From Eutrigla gurnardus (taxonomy: Eukaryota > Chordata > Actinopteri > Perciformes > Triglidae), in NCBI GenBank assembly GCA_963514095.1, contig OY741268.1, positions 24,094,157 through 24,158,156 on the forward strand: a DNA stretch of 64,000 bases, in the 5' to 3' direction. The notes below the pieces were generated by a model. It made no database searches, had not been told where the DNA came from, and saw nothing but the letters and a program-made list of their open reading frames with translations. Of the stretch, positions 44,101 to 56,800 are shown piece after piece. The position numbers were made by a program, and so were the translations under genes. Position 1 is the first letter of the stretch, and each line of letters opens with the position of its first letter.

Positions 44101-45897
44101 GTTTTTTCTCATATTGGCAGATATTATATGATGTCACCAAAGTTTGTTATTACTTTCTCAACAAACAAAACACTCAGAGTTGATTCACCACTTACCAGAT
44201 CTACTTTGGCGTACTCTTCCACGATGCGGTGGTGTTCTTCGGGGTTATACCCATTCCAGCGATCTCGCTTCCCATCATAGTCCAAGGAAATCTGCACCTG
44301 ACTGTGTTCATCTGGAGCTATGCTGGTGCCTGTGAACTTCGCCCCGACTCTCCTGGGTCGCTGGTGAGAAAACAGCAAGGTCAGGTTGACTATATTTATG
44401 TCGGATATAACATTCATTTAATGTAAGAAATGTAGCGAAAAATAAAATACCTCCAAGCAGTCTTTCTTCTTGTGAGTAAGGGCACCACAATTTTCACAAG
44501 CTCCCTTACGAAACTTAGTGGTGACAGTGGTCTATTTGGGGGGAAACATTTTTTAGCTTTTAGCTCTAAAGTGCACTTGTAATGGCTGCATGAAAGAATC
44601 ATCGATTCGCTCTCTCACCTCCTGCACTCCTCTCTTGTACCACTCTCCAATATTTGAATATGGTGGCTCGATTTCATCCTGTGGTCTCTGATGCTTTAGC
44701 GTAGGCCTTTTGGATGGGTCGATGTACCACGGCACCGATGAAATATACTGTGGGATGTGAGGGTTAATGTCCCTGGAAAAGACAGGAAGCAGCACAAGTG
44801 GGTCACATAAATATTAAAATAGGAGCTTCACTGTGAATATGTCAGTAAATGGGGCATGGTTGTTTCATGTCTTCTCTGGGTTTGATGGGACATTCTCTGG
44901 ATTAAATAACCTGAATGACAATGAAGATTGAGGACCACTTCACAAAAAGGGACGCGACATTCATGAAGCAGGGAATTCAGGACATCACTGACACCTGCAG
45001 GCAATAATGCCCCCCTGGCAGAGGAATCAAACCATTTCTTTGCCCTATTTGAGGGGCCAAACACTGCTGCTATCCACCAATCTCACACTACACAGACATG
45101 GGAGGTGAGGCAGATCCACAGCACTGTGAATGTCAAGAAGGTCAGGGGGCCTGATGGGATTCCAAGAGTCCCTGCTCAGGGACTGAGAGAGGTGTTTATC
45201 AACAGCATCCTGGGATGCATCCCATCACCGTCTCTTCTCTGGGCTGCCATCAAGTAGATACTGCACAGTGCTAAAGACCAGCACTTCCAGGCTCAAATTA
45301 TTATTTTTTTTAAATCATAGAGCCATCATTGAACTGAATTCCACCATCTCCTGATTGAGTTAATACTGTAAATGAGCACAGATGAAGCAGCATGTCCAGT
45401 GGGTGTAACGTTTAATAATGTTCCCCCCGTGTTACACATAACCATGTCCCCAGGACACTGATGTAGAATACTGTCCCAATAATGCCTATACCCACCGATT
45501 TGAAAACTGCATTACTTGAAACTGACCTACTATTTTACCATGAACATATTGTATCCCCTTCTGTGTCCGTTTTTATATTTATCATATAGAAATTATATTA
45601 TTAATATATATTCGTTCATATTATTTATCAGTATGACGATTTCTGGTATATGCATTAACACATTTTACATATCCAGTTATGGACACGTTGTGAGCTGAAC
45701 CGCAGCATTTAGACCCAACGAGCATTCTCTCTGCGCAGACGGACTTACTTCCCCTCCTCGTCCACCTCAGCTGGAGCGTTTCCCAGCTTCCTCTGCTCCT
45801 CCAGCTCCTTCTTCTTCCTCCAGTCCTCCCTGGTCATCTTTTTGGGCTCCTCCAACCCCACGATCCCCTCCGCGGTAACGGTAGCCTCTTCCGCCAT
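41197..45897 (-). CDS. slu7: Pre-mRNA splicing factor SLU7
   Basis: Fourteen coding exons on the minus strand, phases all consistent, 564 residues: 45,749-45,897, 44,619-44,772, 44,451-44,531, 44,196-44,360, 43,985-44,050, 43,737-43,868, 43,496-43,593, 43,342-43,409, 42,340-42,479, 42,076-42,237, 41,878-41,979, 41,699-41,776, 41,487-41,606, 41,197-41,376. The N terminus has KKMTREDWRKKKELEEQRK. The CCHC zinc knuckle CENCGALTHKKKDC is in exon 3, followed by RPRRVGAKFTG, GKRDRWNGYNPEEH, an acidic DSEDEDEDKYADDIDMPGQN, QLFAWEAYERGSEVHLQADP, a Lys-rich tract with DSSDSEDEE, and the signature end EEEMEAFRMKRCRADDPMAS. SLU7 acts in the second catalytic step of splicing, in 3' splice-site choice. 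The ATG is at 45,897, 8 nt after an acceptor at 45,906. Confidence 0.97.
44860..45300 (+). mobile_element. Decayed LINE reverse-transcriptase fragment in slu7 intron 1
   Basis: On the plus strand broken frames recall fish LINE RT: EDHFTKRDATFMKQ-like sequence, then VRQIHSTVNVKKVRGPDGIP and REVFINSILG, echoing the conserved KAAGPDGIPGRVL...VFTDIFN motif. Stops and shifts interrupt it repeatedly, so it is an old fragment. Confidence 0.5.
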
Positions 45898-46179
45898 GGT
45901 TGAACCTGCCAGCAAGGATGTACGTGCTTTCAGTTCAGCCGCAGTTCAACACAGCGGGTAGAAACGCGTCTGTTCTGCATGTGTTTATATATTACGTTTT
46001 GCTAATGCTCGACCAGCAGTGTGTGTGATTTTGTGCAGTTATCAAAAGTTAAAAGGGAAGCTACCGTCGCTCTCACTTTAGCTAGCCTACCGTTAGCTGT
46101 TTATCAACCGAGCGACTTGAACGTGAACTAAGAGACGTTATTTTGCCTCTTATGACCCTCAGATAAATAACTTTGTTAC

Positions 46180-46295
46180 CTTGTTAAGATCCAACAAATA
46201 ACAGCGATGTTCCCCCGTAAAAACGGTGGTTCCTCTGTGTATTTCTCTGTGTTTGAGCTCGTCCGCGATGTTCTAACGCACGACAGTCACCATTT
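46180..46295 (-). promoter_or_regulatory. slu7: slu7 noncoding first exon and promoter
   Basis: A donor (AACAAG|GTAACAAAG) on the minus strand closes a noncoding exon at 46,180. The matching acceptor is CTGGCAG|GTTCAACC at 45,905. Transcription should start around 46,250-46,300, next to the TCCGCGATG/CGCACGACAG sequence. No TATA box is evident. Confidence 0.5.
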
Positions 46296-46300
46296 TACAT

Positions 46301-47871
46301 CTACAACAGCTACGTCACGTCCTTTCTTCTTCTGTGGTGTTGAAATCACCACCGCTGCTTAAGACAGCGACATCTAGTGGACGAACTGCATGAACTCTTC
46401 GCCACGCATCCCTTCAACCTCGCTGTATTTGTTGTTTAGGCTACATGGTGGTGTCATTTAAATCATTTTCTCATTTTTGTTGTGTTGTAGAATATGTTAT
46501 ATTTGTTAATAGTACATCTAAAATGCAAACGATGCTCCAGTCACAGCAGCGAATTAGGGGAACAAGCACACTTTGCCCTGCCAGATTGCCAACAGTGCAT
46601 ACCAGGCAACCAGCCCAGGCTCCCTGTGTCTAATGGTTCTGTGGTAATTAATTTTTTTTAAATGGAATGTTTGGGAATAGGCAACACCAAAGCACCATAT
46701 CAACTGATATAAGTACCCTGAGGTGAGCCTTTGTATTTGTTTTATGACCTGATTATTTGCAGTTTTTTTTCTTCATTTGTGTTGCAAATTATTCATTGAG
46801 GTCGAGTCATATGATGGCATGGAAATATGCTTTGCACAGAAAGTGTGAGGGGCAAGGGATTAATAGAGGACAGCTCAGTTCTGCCCTGGGGTCCCCATGG
46901 AGCTTGCTCTGACCATGAATGATAAATTGAAAATACTATCAACATAATGCACAGCTGTTTATGAATAGTTTTTTCTTCATTTACAGCCTCCCCCTGTATA
47001 GTACATCTCCCTTTGAATGATGTGTTATGCAAGGTTTATGATGACAATACATACAGCCTTGTGATAGGTCGACTTGACTCTTTAAGAGAAGATTTGTTGT
47101 GCCAGATGTGACTGTAAGGGAACGAAATACCGGATGCCAGGTGAATAAGTACTTTGATTTTATTTTCTAACTTAGTGAATGGAACAGAAGTGACGGATGC
47201 AAAGCAAGTGTTAGTTAGATATGTGGTTCATTTAGAGATTGGAGGATTTGCCCTGACATTGCTTTACCTCTCTGGGTTCTGGTCCACCTGTTAACAGAAA
47301 CTGTAAACCACAAAGAGGACAGACTGTTTTTGTAGTGAGAAGAATCATCTCGATGACTCCGGTGGAGTTTATTTTTTTCCTCAGAAGCACCGAGCAGGTA
47401 TTGTTGTGCCTAATGGTATCATGGACCACACTATTTTGTTCACCTCTTGTAATTAGAAACACAAGGTTAAGACAGTAACAAGAACAGAAGATGTCCTTAC
47501 GGAGACTGTTTGGTCAGGTGAAACTTCTCACATTTTTCTTATATTCCAATCATAAAAAAAGTCCAAAAAATGTAAACAATGATGAGAAGAATGAACAAAA
47601 GAACATAACAGCACCAGACACAAACATATCGACAAAAGTATAAAGAGATGGACTGAGTAAGTCCTTGAGCCTTAGCACCAGTACCCCTCCCCACTGTCAG
47701 TCCAGCAGTCTGGGGATGAGAAGGCAACGCGGTACCAAAGTGAAGGCAGTGTCGCGTTCAAGTAGGTACCAAAATATCCAACTCTCAGTCGTTCACTAAC
47801 TTTTTTTTAAGTCCTTTGAATGTCTATTGAGAGTTTTTGCTGAGTAGTTATGAATGAGAAGGGTGGACCGT
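46301..47871. other. Intergenic and probable nsd1 3' UTR
   Basis: No coding exon recognised. Sequence just below 47,872 should be nsd1 3' UTR; the poly(A) signal was not fixed. Confidence 0.5.
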
Positions 47872-50800
47872 TCACTTGTCATCATCCTCCACTCTTCCCC
47901 ACTCCTCCAAGTCCTCCCCCTCCACCTCTCCATCATCATCATCATCATCATCTTCATCCACATAATCACCCCAAGTGTCATAAACATCCCCCCCTTCATC
48001 CTCCTCTTCCTCGTCGCCTTCCTCCAGCAGATCGCTCCCATACAGTGGCTCATCCTCCTCGTCCTCCACTATCTCCATCTCCTCCATGTCATCCTCTTCC
48101 TCCTCTGCGTCGTCGTCATCGTCGTCTTCCACGTCCTCCATGTCCTCCATCTCCTCCATCTCTAACCCACACACCTCCCCGTCCTCCAACTCGCCGTCCT
48201 CTCTCTCGTCCTTGGAGGAGGTGGGAGAGGAAAACCCTTTCCCTTCAGTCCTGTCTGGACAGTAAGACCTGCTGGAGGGAATGAAGCTCGAGGTAGCGGT
48301 CTTTGTGTTGATGTAGAGGCGAGGTGGAGGCCCCTGGCCGGCTGACACATCTTGGCCAGAAGGGGAAGTGGCGTGAGCAGAGTCGTCCCCTCCGGAGTCT
48401 GGGCCGAGCGTGACCGGCGCGGTCATGGCCCCGGGCCTCACGGAGGTCATGTTGGGCACATACTCACGAATCTCCCCGGGCTCCAGTGGGTCAGGACCAC
48501 AGGGGTCATGTTCACTGCAGGACAGCTTGCCGTCCAGCTTGGAGATGAAGAGCGTGCCTTCACGATGCTCCTTGCAGTACGAGCTGGGGCACATTTCACA
48601 GAACGAAGCCGCCTCTTTACCACAGACGTCACACTGGTGCCAGGGACACTCCCATCGCCCTGCAGACAACATCATTGCCATTAATATGTGATGTAAACGA
48701 CAGCTCCGTGTTATAAAGCTCATGGAGAGACGTTAGACTGCGTAGTGTCCCTTTATTCGTAGAATTTGGGCTTAAAGTCATCGGCCCTCCACCTCTACTT
48801 GCCTGCAGGCCTCTTGGCCAGGTTGAGACAGTCAGCGTGATAGACCTTCGGGCAACCCGGCTTCTTACAGGACACGATCTGGCCCCCGTCCCCACAGCTG
48901 AAGCACTCGTCTTCCCTCTCCTTGGTCACCACTTGCTTGGTCTTCCTCTTCATGGGGTGCCTCCTCTTACCTTCCTTCAGTTTCTCAGCCGACGGCTGGT
49001 TCTGAACAAGAAAACAAGACAAGAGGTTACAAGGCAGCTCTGCTTTGAAGTTTTACATTAAGGCCGGGGATGGCAAACGTGTTTTCTAAAGCTTTTACCT
49101 TTGGCCGGACACCCAGGAAACCGCTGCAGTTGGGCGCTCCACATTTACAGGCAGTTTTCCCATTGCCGAGACACTCCAGGTTGTAGTTGAAATTCAGCTC
49201 CACACCTAATGTTCATGTTGTATTAGATCTATGCTGCGCTCACATGTGTAGGTTTTAAATGAATGGGGAACAGTTGCATTCATTTACACAAAACACTAAT
49301 ATGAGATCTCCCTCAAACCTTTTGGGATGTCTTGCAGAGCGAATAGTCCCACCCTGGTGTCCCCGTTCACAGTCCACTTCTGAGTCTCACAGTTCGGCTG
49401 GCAGCAGTGGTTCATGAAGCGAGCCTGGTTCCCTTTGGGCCCGGCATCAATGATCCGGTCCTGGGAAAACAAAATACGAACCGGTTTGCACAAAGAACAC
49501 AACCCTCTGTACATGATACAACTTAGCAAGTTGTGTGTGTGTGTGTGTGGTCAACACGCTCAGAAGCACCTTGTCCAGTGTAAGCATGTAGAAGTTACAG
49601 ATGTCGCTCTCCTGGGCGTGTTTTATCCTGGCTCGGCACTCCTCTTCATCGATCACTTCTCCCACATATTCACTCACAAAGGCTCCCTTAGACGCCGCAG
49701 AAAAGGAACAAGAGAGAGCTTTAATAACGGAGAGAGATAAATGACGGTTTGATGGTCGCACACCGTTGCCATCATCTGATCTCTTCGGACGTACCTTCTT
49801 GATGTCCGACACGCCCACTAAACCCCAGCCGCAGGACAGCGACCTGAAAATCTCCACCGGCGTGTACTCGCGCTTGGTGAAGGCCTGGTTCTGGCATCGC
49901 TCCCCCGCTGCGCACACCTGAGGGTGGCACTCGTACATCAGCATGCGATTAATGCACTCCGAGTCGATGCCACACGGGTTCTCGTCAGACGCCTTGCAGT
50001 TGCAGCGTGGGATCTCGGACAGGTCCGCAGTGAAGATCTGCACCTTCCCAATTGGCCGGTTGACCTAAGGGACAGACATCCGTATGTCTCATTAAAGTGC
50101 TCTCCACTTAGGAGAGAACAGTGTAATGAGTATGTGGCGACTCAGTACCTTAATGTGCCTGTATGGAGGAGGTTTCTTGTCATTTTTTCTGTCCTCCTGA
50201 AGCTGCTTCATCTCCTTTTCTGCCTGCAGCTTTTTGAACCGCTCTGCTGCTTCAGTCAGGGCTATAGATGCAAAATTAAATAATCTTTACTCCGACAATT
50301 ACAACCTAAATATCAACGTAGACTGTAATTCTCAAAGCAGATATAATATAAAATTAAAAAATGGACAGAAATACATACCCTTTTTGTACACTGCATCTGC
50401 ACCCTTTCCCATTTTCTCGATGTTTTGAGTGTCACCGTCCATGTAGGGGAAGACTCTGGCCTGGTACGTCCACACAAAATCTTTGGAGCCAAAGAACTGC
50501 ACTGGGAACTCTCCCACCTCATGTTTCATTCTCAAGATGTTATTTGGAACATCTTTGGCCAGGCAGACTTCTGCAGGCCACCACCTAAAGAGTCAGATCG
50601 GGTTTTAGAGATACACAACACATTTGGCTGTTGCTGAGGGCCACTGCGTGTCGTGTTGCAGCCTTACCTGTAGCGCCCCCACTTGACCCACAGTATGTCC
50701 TTAATGCGAGGCCTCTTTCCGGCTTTGCAGTCGTTGCAGAACCAGCTGCCCTGAGGCATCTCAATATTCAAACATTCCTGATGGAAAGCAGCAGGACAGG

Positions 50801-53800
50801 CCTCGCAGCACAGCAGACTGCCCCCTACAAAAACCACAGCAAAACACACACTTTAGGTCATTTTCATTATCAGTTAGCGACACGCTGTCAGAGCCCACGG
50901 CCCGTTTATTATTTAATCAACACTCTAAAACTAACGAAACGTATTCGATTTACAACCAAATAGAATGAACAGGAAATCAAGCAATTGTACACATTTGTGA
51001 GGCATAAACGATTTATATATATATACACACGAGGAGATAAATCAAATTAACTCAACTGTGACTGTGCCTGTTTTCATTCATCCGTTAGTAATAACGTTGC
51101 TAAACTCAAAACGTGCTAATGCAAAGACATAGTCCTTTAAGTGCAGCACGTTTGCCAGAGGGAGCATTTAATTACAGAATAGCAGGAGCATAAAAATTCA
51201 TTTACAACACATTAAGCTTTACGCAAGAATAAAGCACAGCGCATTTCCCAAAGCAAACACTTTTTTTTTTACACTTTTATCAACATTTGAAACCTGGAAA
51301 AATAGATGAGACAGTTTCACATCTGAATGCATATTATAAATGATTCATGATCACAGCAGTAAAGCTGTTTTGATGATGATCAGGATTACCATTAATCAAG
51401 ACCAGACTCACCCTCTGAGCACACAAAGCACCAGCTCACGTTGATGTGTTCATGGTTCTTGCAGCCCTTGCGGGGAGTGAAGTGGTTTGGACAAAGGAAG
51501 CTGTTGTTTGCCAGCACCAAGCTGCCCGCTGCCATGCAGTTGTCATTGGCATGATAGGCCACAGGGCAGCGTACGCATCGAGCCAAGCGACCTACGATAA
51601 AAGAAATACAGAGGAGCAAATACAGCTTAATCCATGCACATCTGGGCATTTAAGTGCAGCTGTGCAACAATAAACCAACAATACAACCAAAGTTGTTAAT
51701 GGGCTGCAGGAATGTCAGATAAGAACAAAGAGATTAAACTAAGCATGTGATGACCAAGAAAAGTGACGTAGTGATACCAGGATCAGAATTTGGTTTAAGG
51801 AAAAACAACATTTTCTGGACAGTCGACACTAAATACGGTGCTGGTGGTGCTCAGGAATGTTTTATTAGCCTCTCAGCCCACATAAATTGTTGCTAAGCAG
51901 GTAGAACATGTAGTCAAGGACTCAGTATAACCTGACCTTACTCCTATGGTCCTCAAAAACAACAAAAAAAACGATTAAAATAAAAATCAGGATATGCATG
52001 ATGCTGTGAAATCAACACAGCTTCAAATATCTGTGAACCATTTGTCACATGTTATCATATCACGCATTTTAAATCCAGAAGCAAAAGTGGAGCTCACCTT
52101 TGGAGCTGCACACGTTGAGAGGGTTGGTGATGTGGCAGGACAGGCACACGTGCAGAGGGCAGCGGGCGCCTTTGTTATGTGGCTGGGTGGCCGAGTACGC
52201 CAGTATACAGTCGCTGTGGTAGAACTTCCCACACAACGGTATAATGCAGCGCTTTACCCCGTTGCCAGACTTCTTACACACAAAGCATGTGTGGACGCCT
52301 GAAAGCAATAGAAATACATTGGTAACACATTTGTGTTTAAGGACACACACATTATGACGAGTGACGGATTCGGCCCCACATCATACACTAAGTGCACCCA
52401 CCAGCGTTGCATTCGCGGCAGATGAATTTCCCCTTTGGAGCCGCTGACTGGCCGATACACTGCGGGTGGAAGGCTCCATAACAGTGGCCATCGCACACAC
52501 GCAGGTCTCCTGTCCTCTCACACACCTGCACACACACACATATTATAAATACATTGTGTGCCAGGAGCCAAGCCATAAAAAGTAAAAAGGTAGATCATCT
52601 CACCTGACAGACATTCTCCTTTAAGGACGAAGCTCCCATTTTCCCTTTGACATCCACGTGAGAAGGGAGGCTGTCGTTCAAACTGACAGGCAGCACCTAA
52701 AGAGACGAAGAAAGCCGCTGTTACACTCGTGGATGCTATGCTACAGGTTATTCTCCTCTTGGATGGCCAGTGAACTAACTGATCAATACCACATGCCCAC
52801 CTCGGGTTTGGGAGTTAGTGTTCCAGTGTGTACGTTTTGTTTCTTCTCAGTGCTGCAGGCCTCCAACTCCACTTCCTGCCTGGGGGTCTTGGATCCTTGG
52901 GGGCTGGGAGGCCCACTTGGAGTGAAGGCCTCTAGGAGATCCTGGCTTTCTGAGTGCTGGGGGGCAGCAGTGGGGACAGAGGGTGTGCTGGGCGCAGGCT
53001 TGTCCTTCTTCACTGATCCAACCTATCCCATGTGAGATTTGATTGCGTTTAGTGAAATGTATTATTAGCATGTTGTTGGTGGGTTGTACATTGTGGTTGT
53101 ATTTGGGTTTGTGCTTTTATAGTACCTGAGTTTTCTTTCTTTCCAAGTTTTCTTCTCGCTTTGGCTCCTAGAAATACAAACAGATTATGAAATACATTCA
53201 ACATGTCCCAGTACCAAACACTTACTGGGATAGTTGGAACACTCCCCCGCTGCCATCTAACTCCCAACATACCTTCTTCTTTGTGTGAGCGACAGACACT
53301 TCTTCTATGGTACATTCCAGCACCTTGTGCGACAACTTCCTTGGCCTCTTTCTTTCTTGGACCAATAACCCTGTGTCTACAGCAAAAAAAGGTCAAAAAC
53401 AAATAAATAATGGAACAAAAATTCATAAATCCAGTCTATTTGACATGATACAGTGAGATATTTCACACTGGATTAAACATGATGTTCAGTCTAAAGACAC
53501 TATGAAACTTGTATACCAGATTCAGGAGGTAGATCTGTTTCTTCTGCCGTCTCTGCATCGAGGGAGGGCTGTGTTGTAGCTGGAGATACTGAGGACGCTA
53601 CAGAAGAAAGCTCATCCTGAGATGGATTCTGTTCCGGCTCTGCCGGAGCCTCGGCGGGCTCAGCAGAAGACGAGGCTGAGGTAATTAATCCTGGCGCGGT
53701 GCTGAGATCTTGGAGTGCTGTCATCCCTGATATCTGCTGAGCACACGCATGCAAACGGGACATTAACATTTCAATGATGCATTACATTTTTCAGCAATGA

Positions 53801-56800
53801 AAAGTCTATCAAGGTGCCATTTGTTCCTGCAGTGAAACCTCGATAACCCAGCAAGATGAACATAAATAATGGACCAATAATAAACGTGTGGTGTGAAATT
53901 ATATCAGAATTTCTGAACACATATTTGGAACCATATTTGGAAATGTAATGATTTTCTTGAACACAGAACATTTAACAACCAAGTGAATAAAAGTTATATT
54001 TCACCAGATCTTAATGTGAGGAAACTAAAAGACAGAGGAACATCTTACTAGTTTGGAAGATTCTGAGGTGTGTTTCTTTGTTTTCTTTTTTGGGGCAAAT
54101 ATTTGTTCATACTCCTCGGTCGACTCCAGGAGCCTTTTAGTTGGTTTCCGGAGACGCTTGTTCTCCGATTGCCCTGTGTCAACACAAACATTTACATATT
54201 TATTGATGTGGTCGATGATTTCATGATTCAAGCCACAGTAGATCAAGGAGACTTTTTCTGGGGGTAAACAGTGCCTCAACCCAACAATTAACCAGGTATA
54301 ACATTTACTTGTTTCACTAAACAAACAGCAGCAGTTTGTGTCTTACCGGCTGAGCTGCTTGTCTCCGAGAAGGGCGAGTCATTCTCAGTCTGCTTCTCAA
54401 CTCCCGCTTCCAGATCTGGTGATGCTCTCGCGGTGTAAGAGCCGTTCATCTCGACGGACACCTCACTCAAAACGTCGCCCTTACTCTCGGCAGCCCCCTC
54501 AACCATCTGCCAGCGCTTCTTTGGAGCCACTGTTGACCCTGAGTTCTTATCGAGGTAGCTGGCCGAGGGATCAGCAGCGACAGGAGGACGAGACCCAGGA
54601 GCAGCCAAGTCTGCGTGGCCACTAACGAACTCCCTGCCGTAAGCCAAGTCGGCCAGGTCCGAAGAGAGGCCAGGTATGCTGAGATTCAGTTTGGCGGGTA
54701 GCCTTTGTTTTCGACGCTGCTTGTCCGAGTTCCCAATCTGGGAGCGAAGAGGAAAGCCTTCGCAGTGGTAGGTGTCGGCCGTCATGATAGCTTTCGTCCT
54801 GCTCTTGGTTTTCCCCGCTGTGTTTTTGGGCGTGGAGGTTCTCCCCGACCTCCCATTCTCGGTTTTGATCCCGCGGGCGAAACCATCGTGAGAACCCTTC
54901 GGCAGGTCTCCTCCTGTAGAAGCAGGGATGACCAGCGGTTCCTCCTTGATCAGGACCGGCGACGGCGGGAGAGCCAGTGGTTTACCTTCCTGTTCTCTGG
55001 TATCGTGCATGTCTTTCAGGAGCATCAGGAAGGTACTGAATTTATAATTGGTATCAGGCCGAAACGCAGTCGCCTCAGAGTCACTGGTGTCCTCCTTCAC
55101 CAGAGATTTGAACATGAGTTCCTTGACATCCTGGAAAGCATCCATCGGGGACAGAGAGGAGGACGGGGAAGTAGGAGAGGATAGATCTGGGATTTCTGTC
55201 TTGACCTTAACCGGTTGCACAGAGGACACACCTGAATCCACAAACGTAGACTTCATCAGGGAGCCGTTACGAATCTGCTTCTTATCAGGCTTCCTTGCAC
55301 GCCTTTTTGGAGAGCTGTGATTCGTAGAGGACGATGCGTTGGTGGGCGACTCCCAGTGAGGAGAACTCTCACTTTTGACGGGTGCATCTGTAAGTGTGTT
55401 AAGACAATCATCTGTGGAGCTTTGGCTCGTGGCCAGTACGTCTTTGAGATCGGTCTCCTCCTCGGCTCTCAGAGCCCTCGTCATCAGACGACTGCTGGCA
55501 GGAAGAGTCATAGAGTGCTTTTCAGTTGAACTGTACAACAATTCATTACAGCTGCCCACACTCTCTTCAGAATGTGCGTCTTTCGATGTCAATTTATGTG
55601 TTAAAATCCGAGAGGAATCACAGGGAGCTGCAGAATCGTTTGCTCTTTCAGTAAATTTTGTTTTAGCTTTTGCTGAACCGTGTTCTTTTCTGACCGATCT
55701 GTCCATATCGTGGGTTGGAGACACCGCTGTGCGTTTAGGACGATGCAGTATTGGGACTGAATCCAGATCTGCATAAGGTGAGTCTTTCGGGTCATCTTTC
55801 AGCGTACCAGTTGTATAAAACGGATCCGCCATGTTTGTGATGGTAGATGATTCCTTTGATCCACCAACTATATGACCAAATATGTCTGACAAACATTTCT
55901 TTTTCTTTTTACAAGCTTTGCTCTTAGTGGACTGAACCGCAGCAGAGTTTTTGACGGGGTTTTGCTCGTTTCTGGTGGGGGCCACATTGGGTGATGTGGG
56001 TCGACCCGGATCCACAGAGCCGGAGGGGGCCTCCTGTGGCTTTACAGTAGGGAGTGGACTGGGCACACGCTCCTCCCCATTGACAGATATTGAAAGCACG
56101 CTTTCAGTTTTCCTTTGTCGATCTGGGAGCATAGCCTCCGCTGCTGTCACACTGACTTTCCACGCAGTCATTAAACTCTTGGGGATCTGCCATGAACAGA
56201 AATAACGTTCAAAAATATGGTTTACGATTATATGGTATATTATCATATTTCAAGTAATTCCATGCAGTTACCGTATACTTGTAGTCTTTCTCCTTCTGCT
56301 TCCCTCTCCGTCTCAACACAGGTAGGTCTGCAAACTGATGGCCTCCTTCAAAAGGAAGAACGGCGTTCCCGGGGACCCACGCACTTTCTAAAATCTCCCC
56401 AATCGTCTCCAGGAAATACATCCGACAAGGACGGGGACTGGGAACTGAAACAAAATGTAAAAATATGGGTCAAATTAGTAATTACCTTGCGCACACACAT
56501 GCAAAGAGTATAATTCCTTGAGTTAGATTTCACCTGTCAGGTAAAGGTCAAGTTGAAACAATTTGACATGATTTGATAATAAAATGCAAATTGAAATCAA
56601 ACTTCCTCTCCTTCACTACTCTTTAGGAATGAAGCCCCACCTTTCATCTTAGAGGAGATCCCCTGGTCTGGGTCACAGATGATGTGGCAGGGCCACCAGG
56701 GCCGTCTGTTGAATTTAGCCCACACCAAGTCCCCTTCCATGTGTTTCGCTGCAGAAAGAGTCTTCTTCTTTGGGCTGTTGGACTGACCAGGACAACGGAA

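Noticed and set aside
47850..48284. Long plus-strand Pro/His-rich open frame
   Set aside because: It is the antisense of the acidic nsd1 tail; codons for Asp/Glu read as His/Pro/Leu on the other strand.
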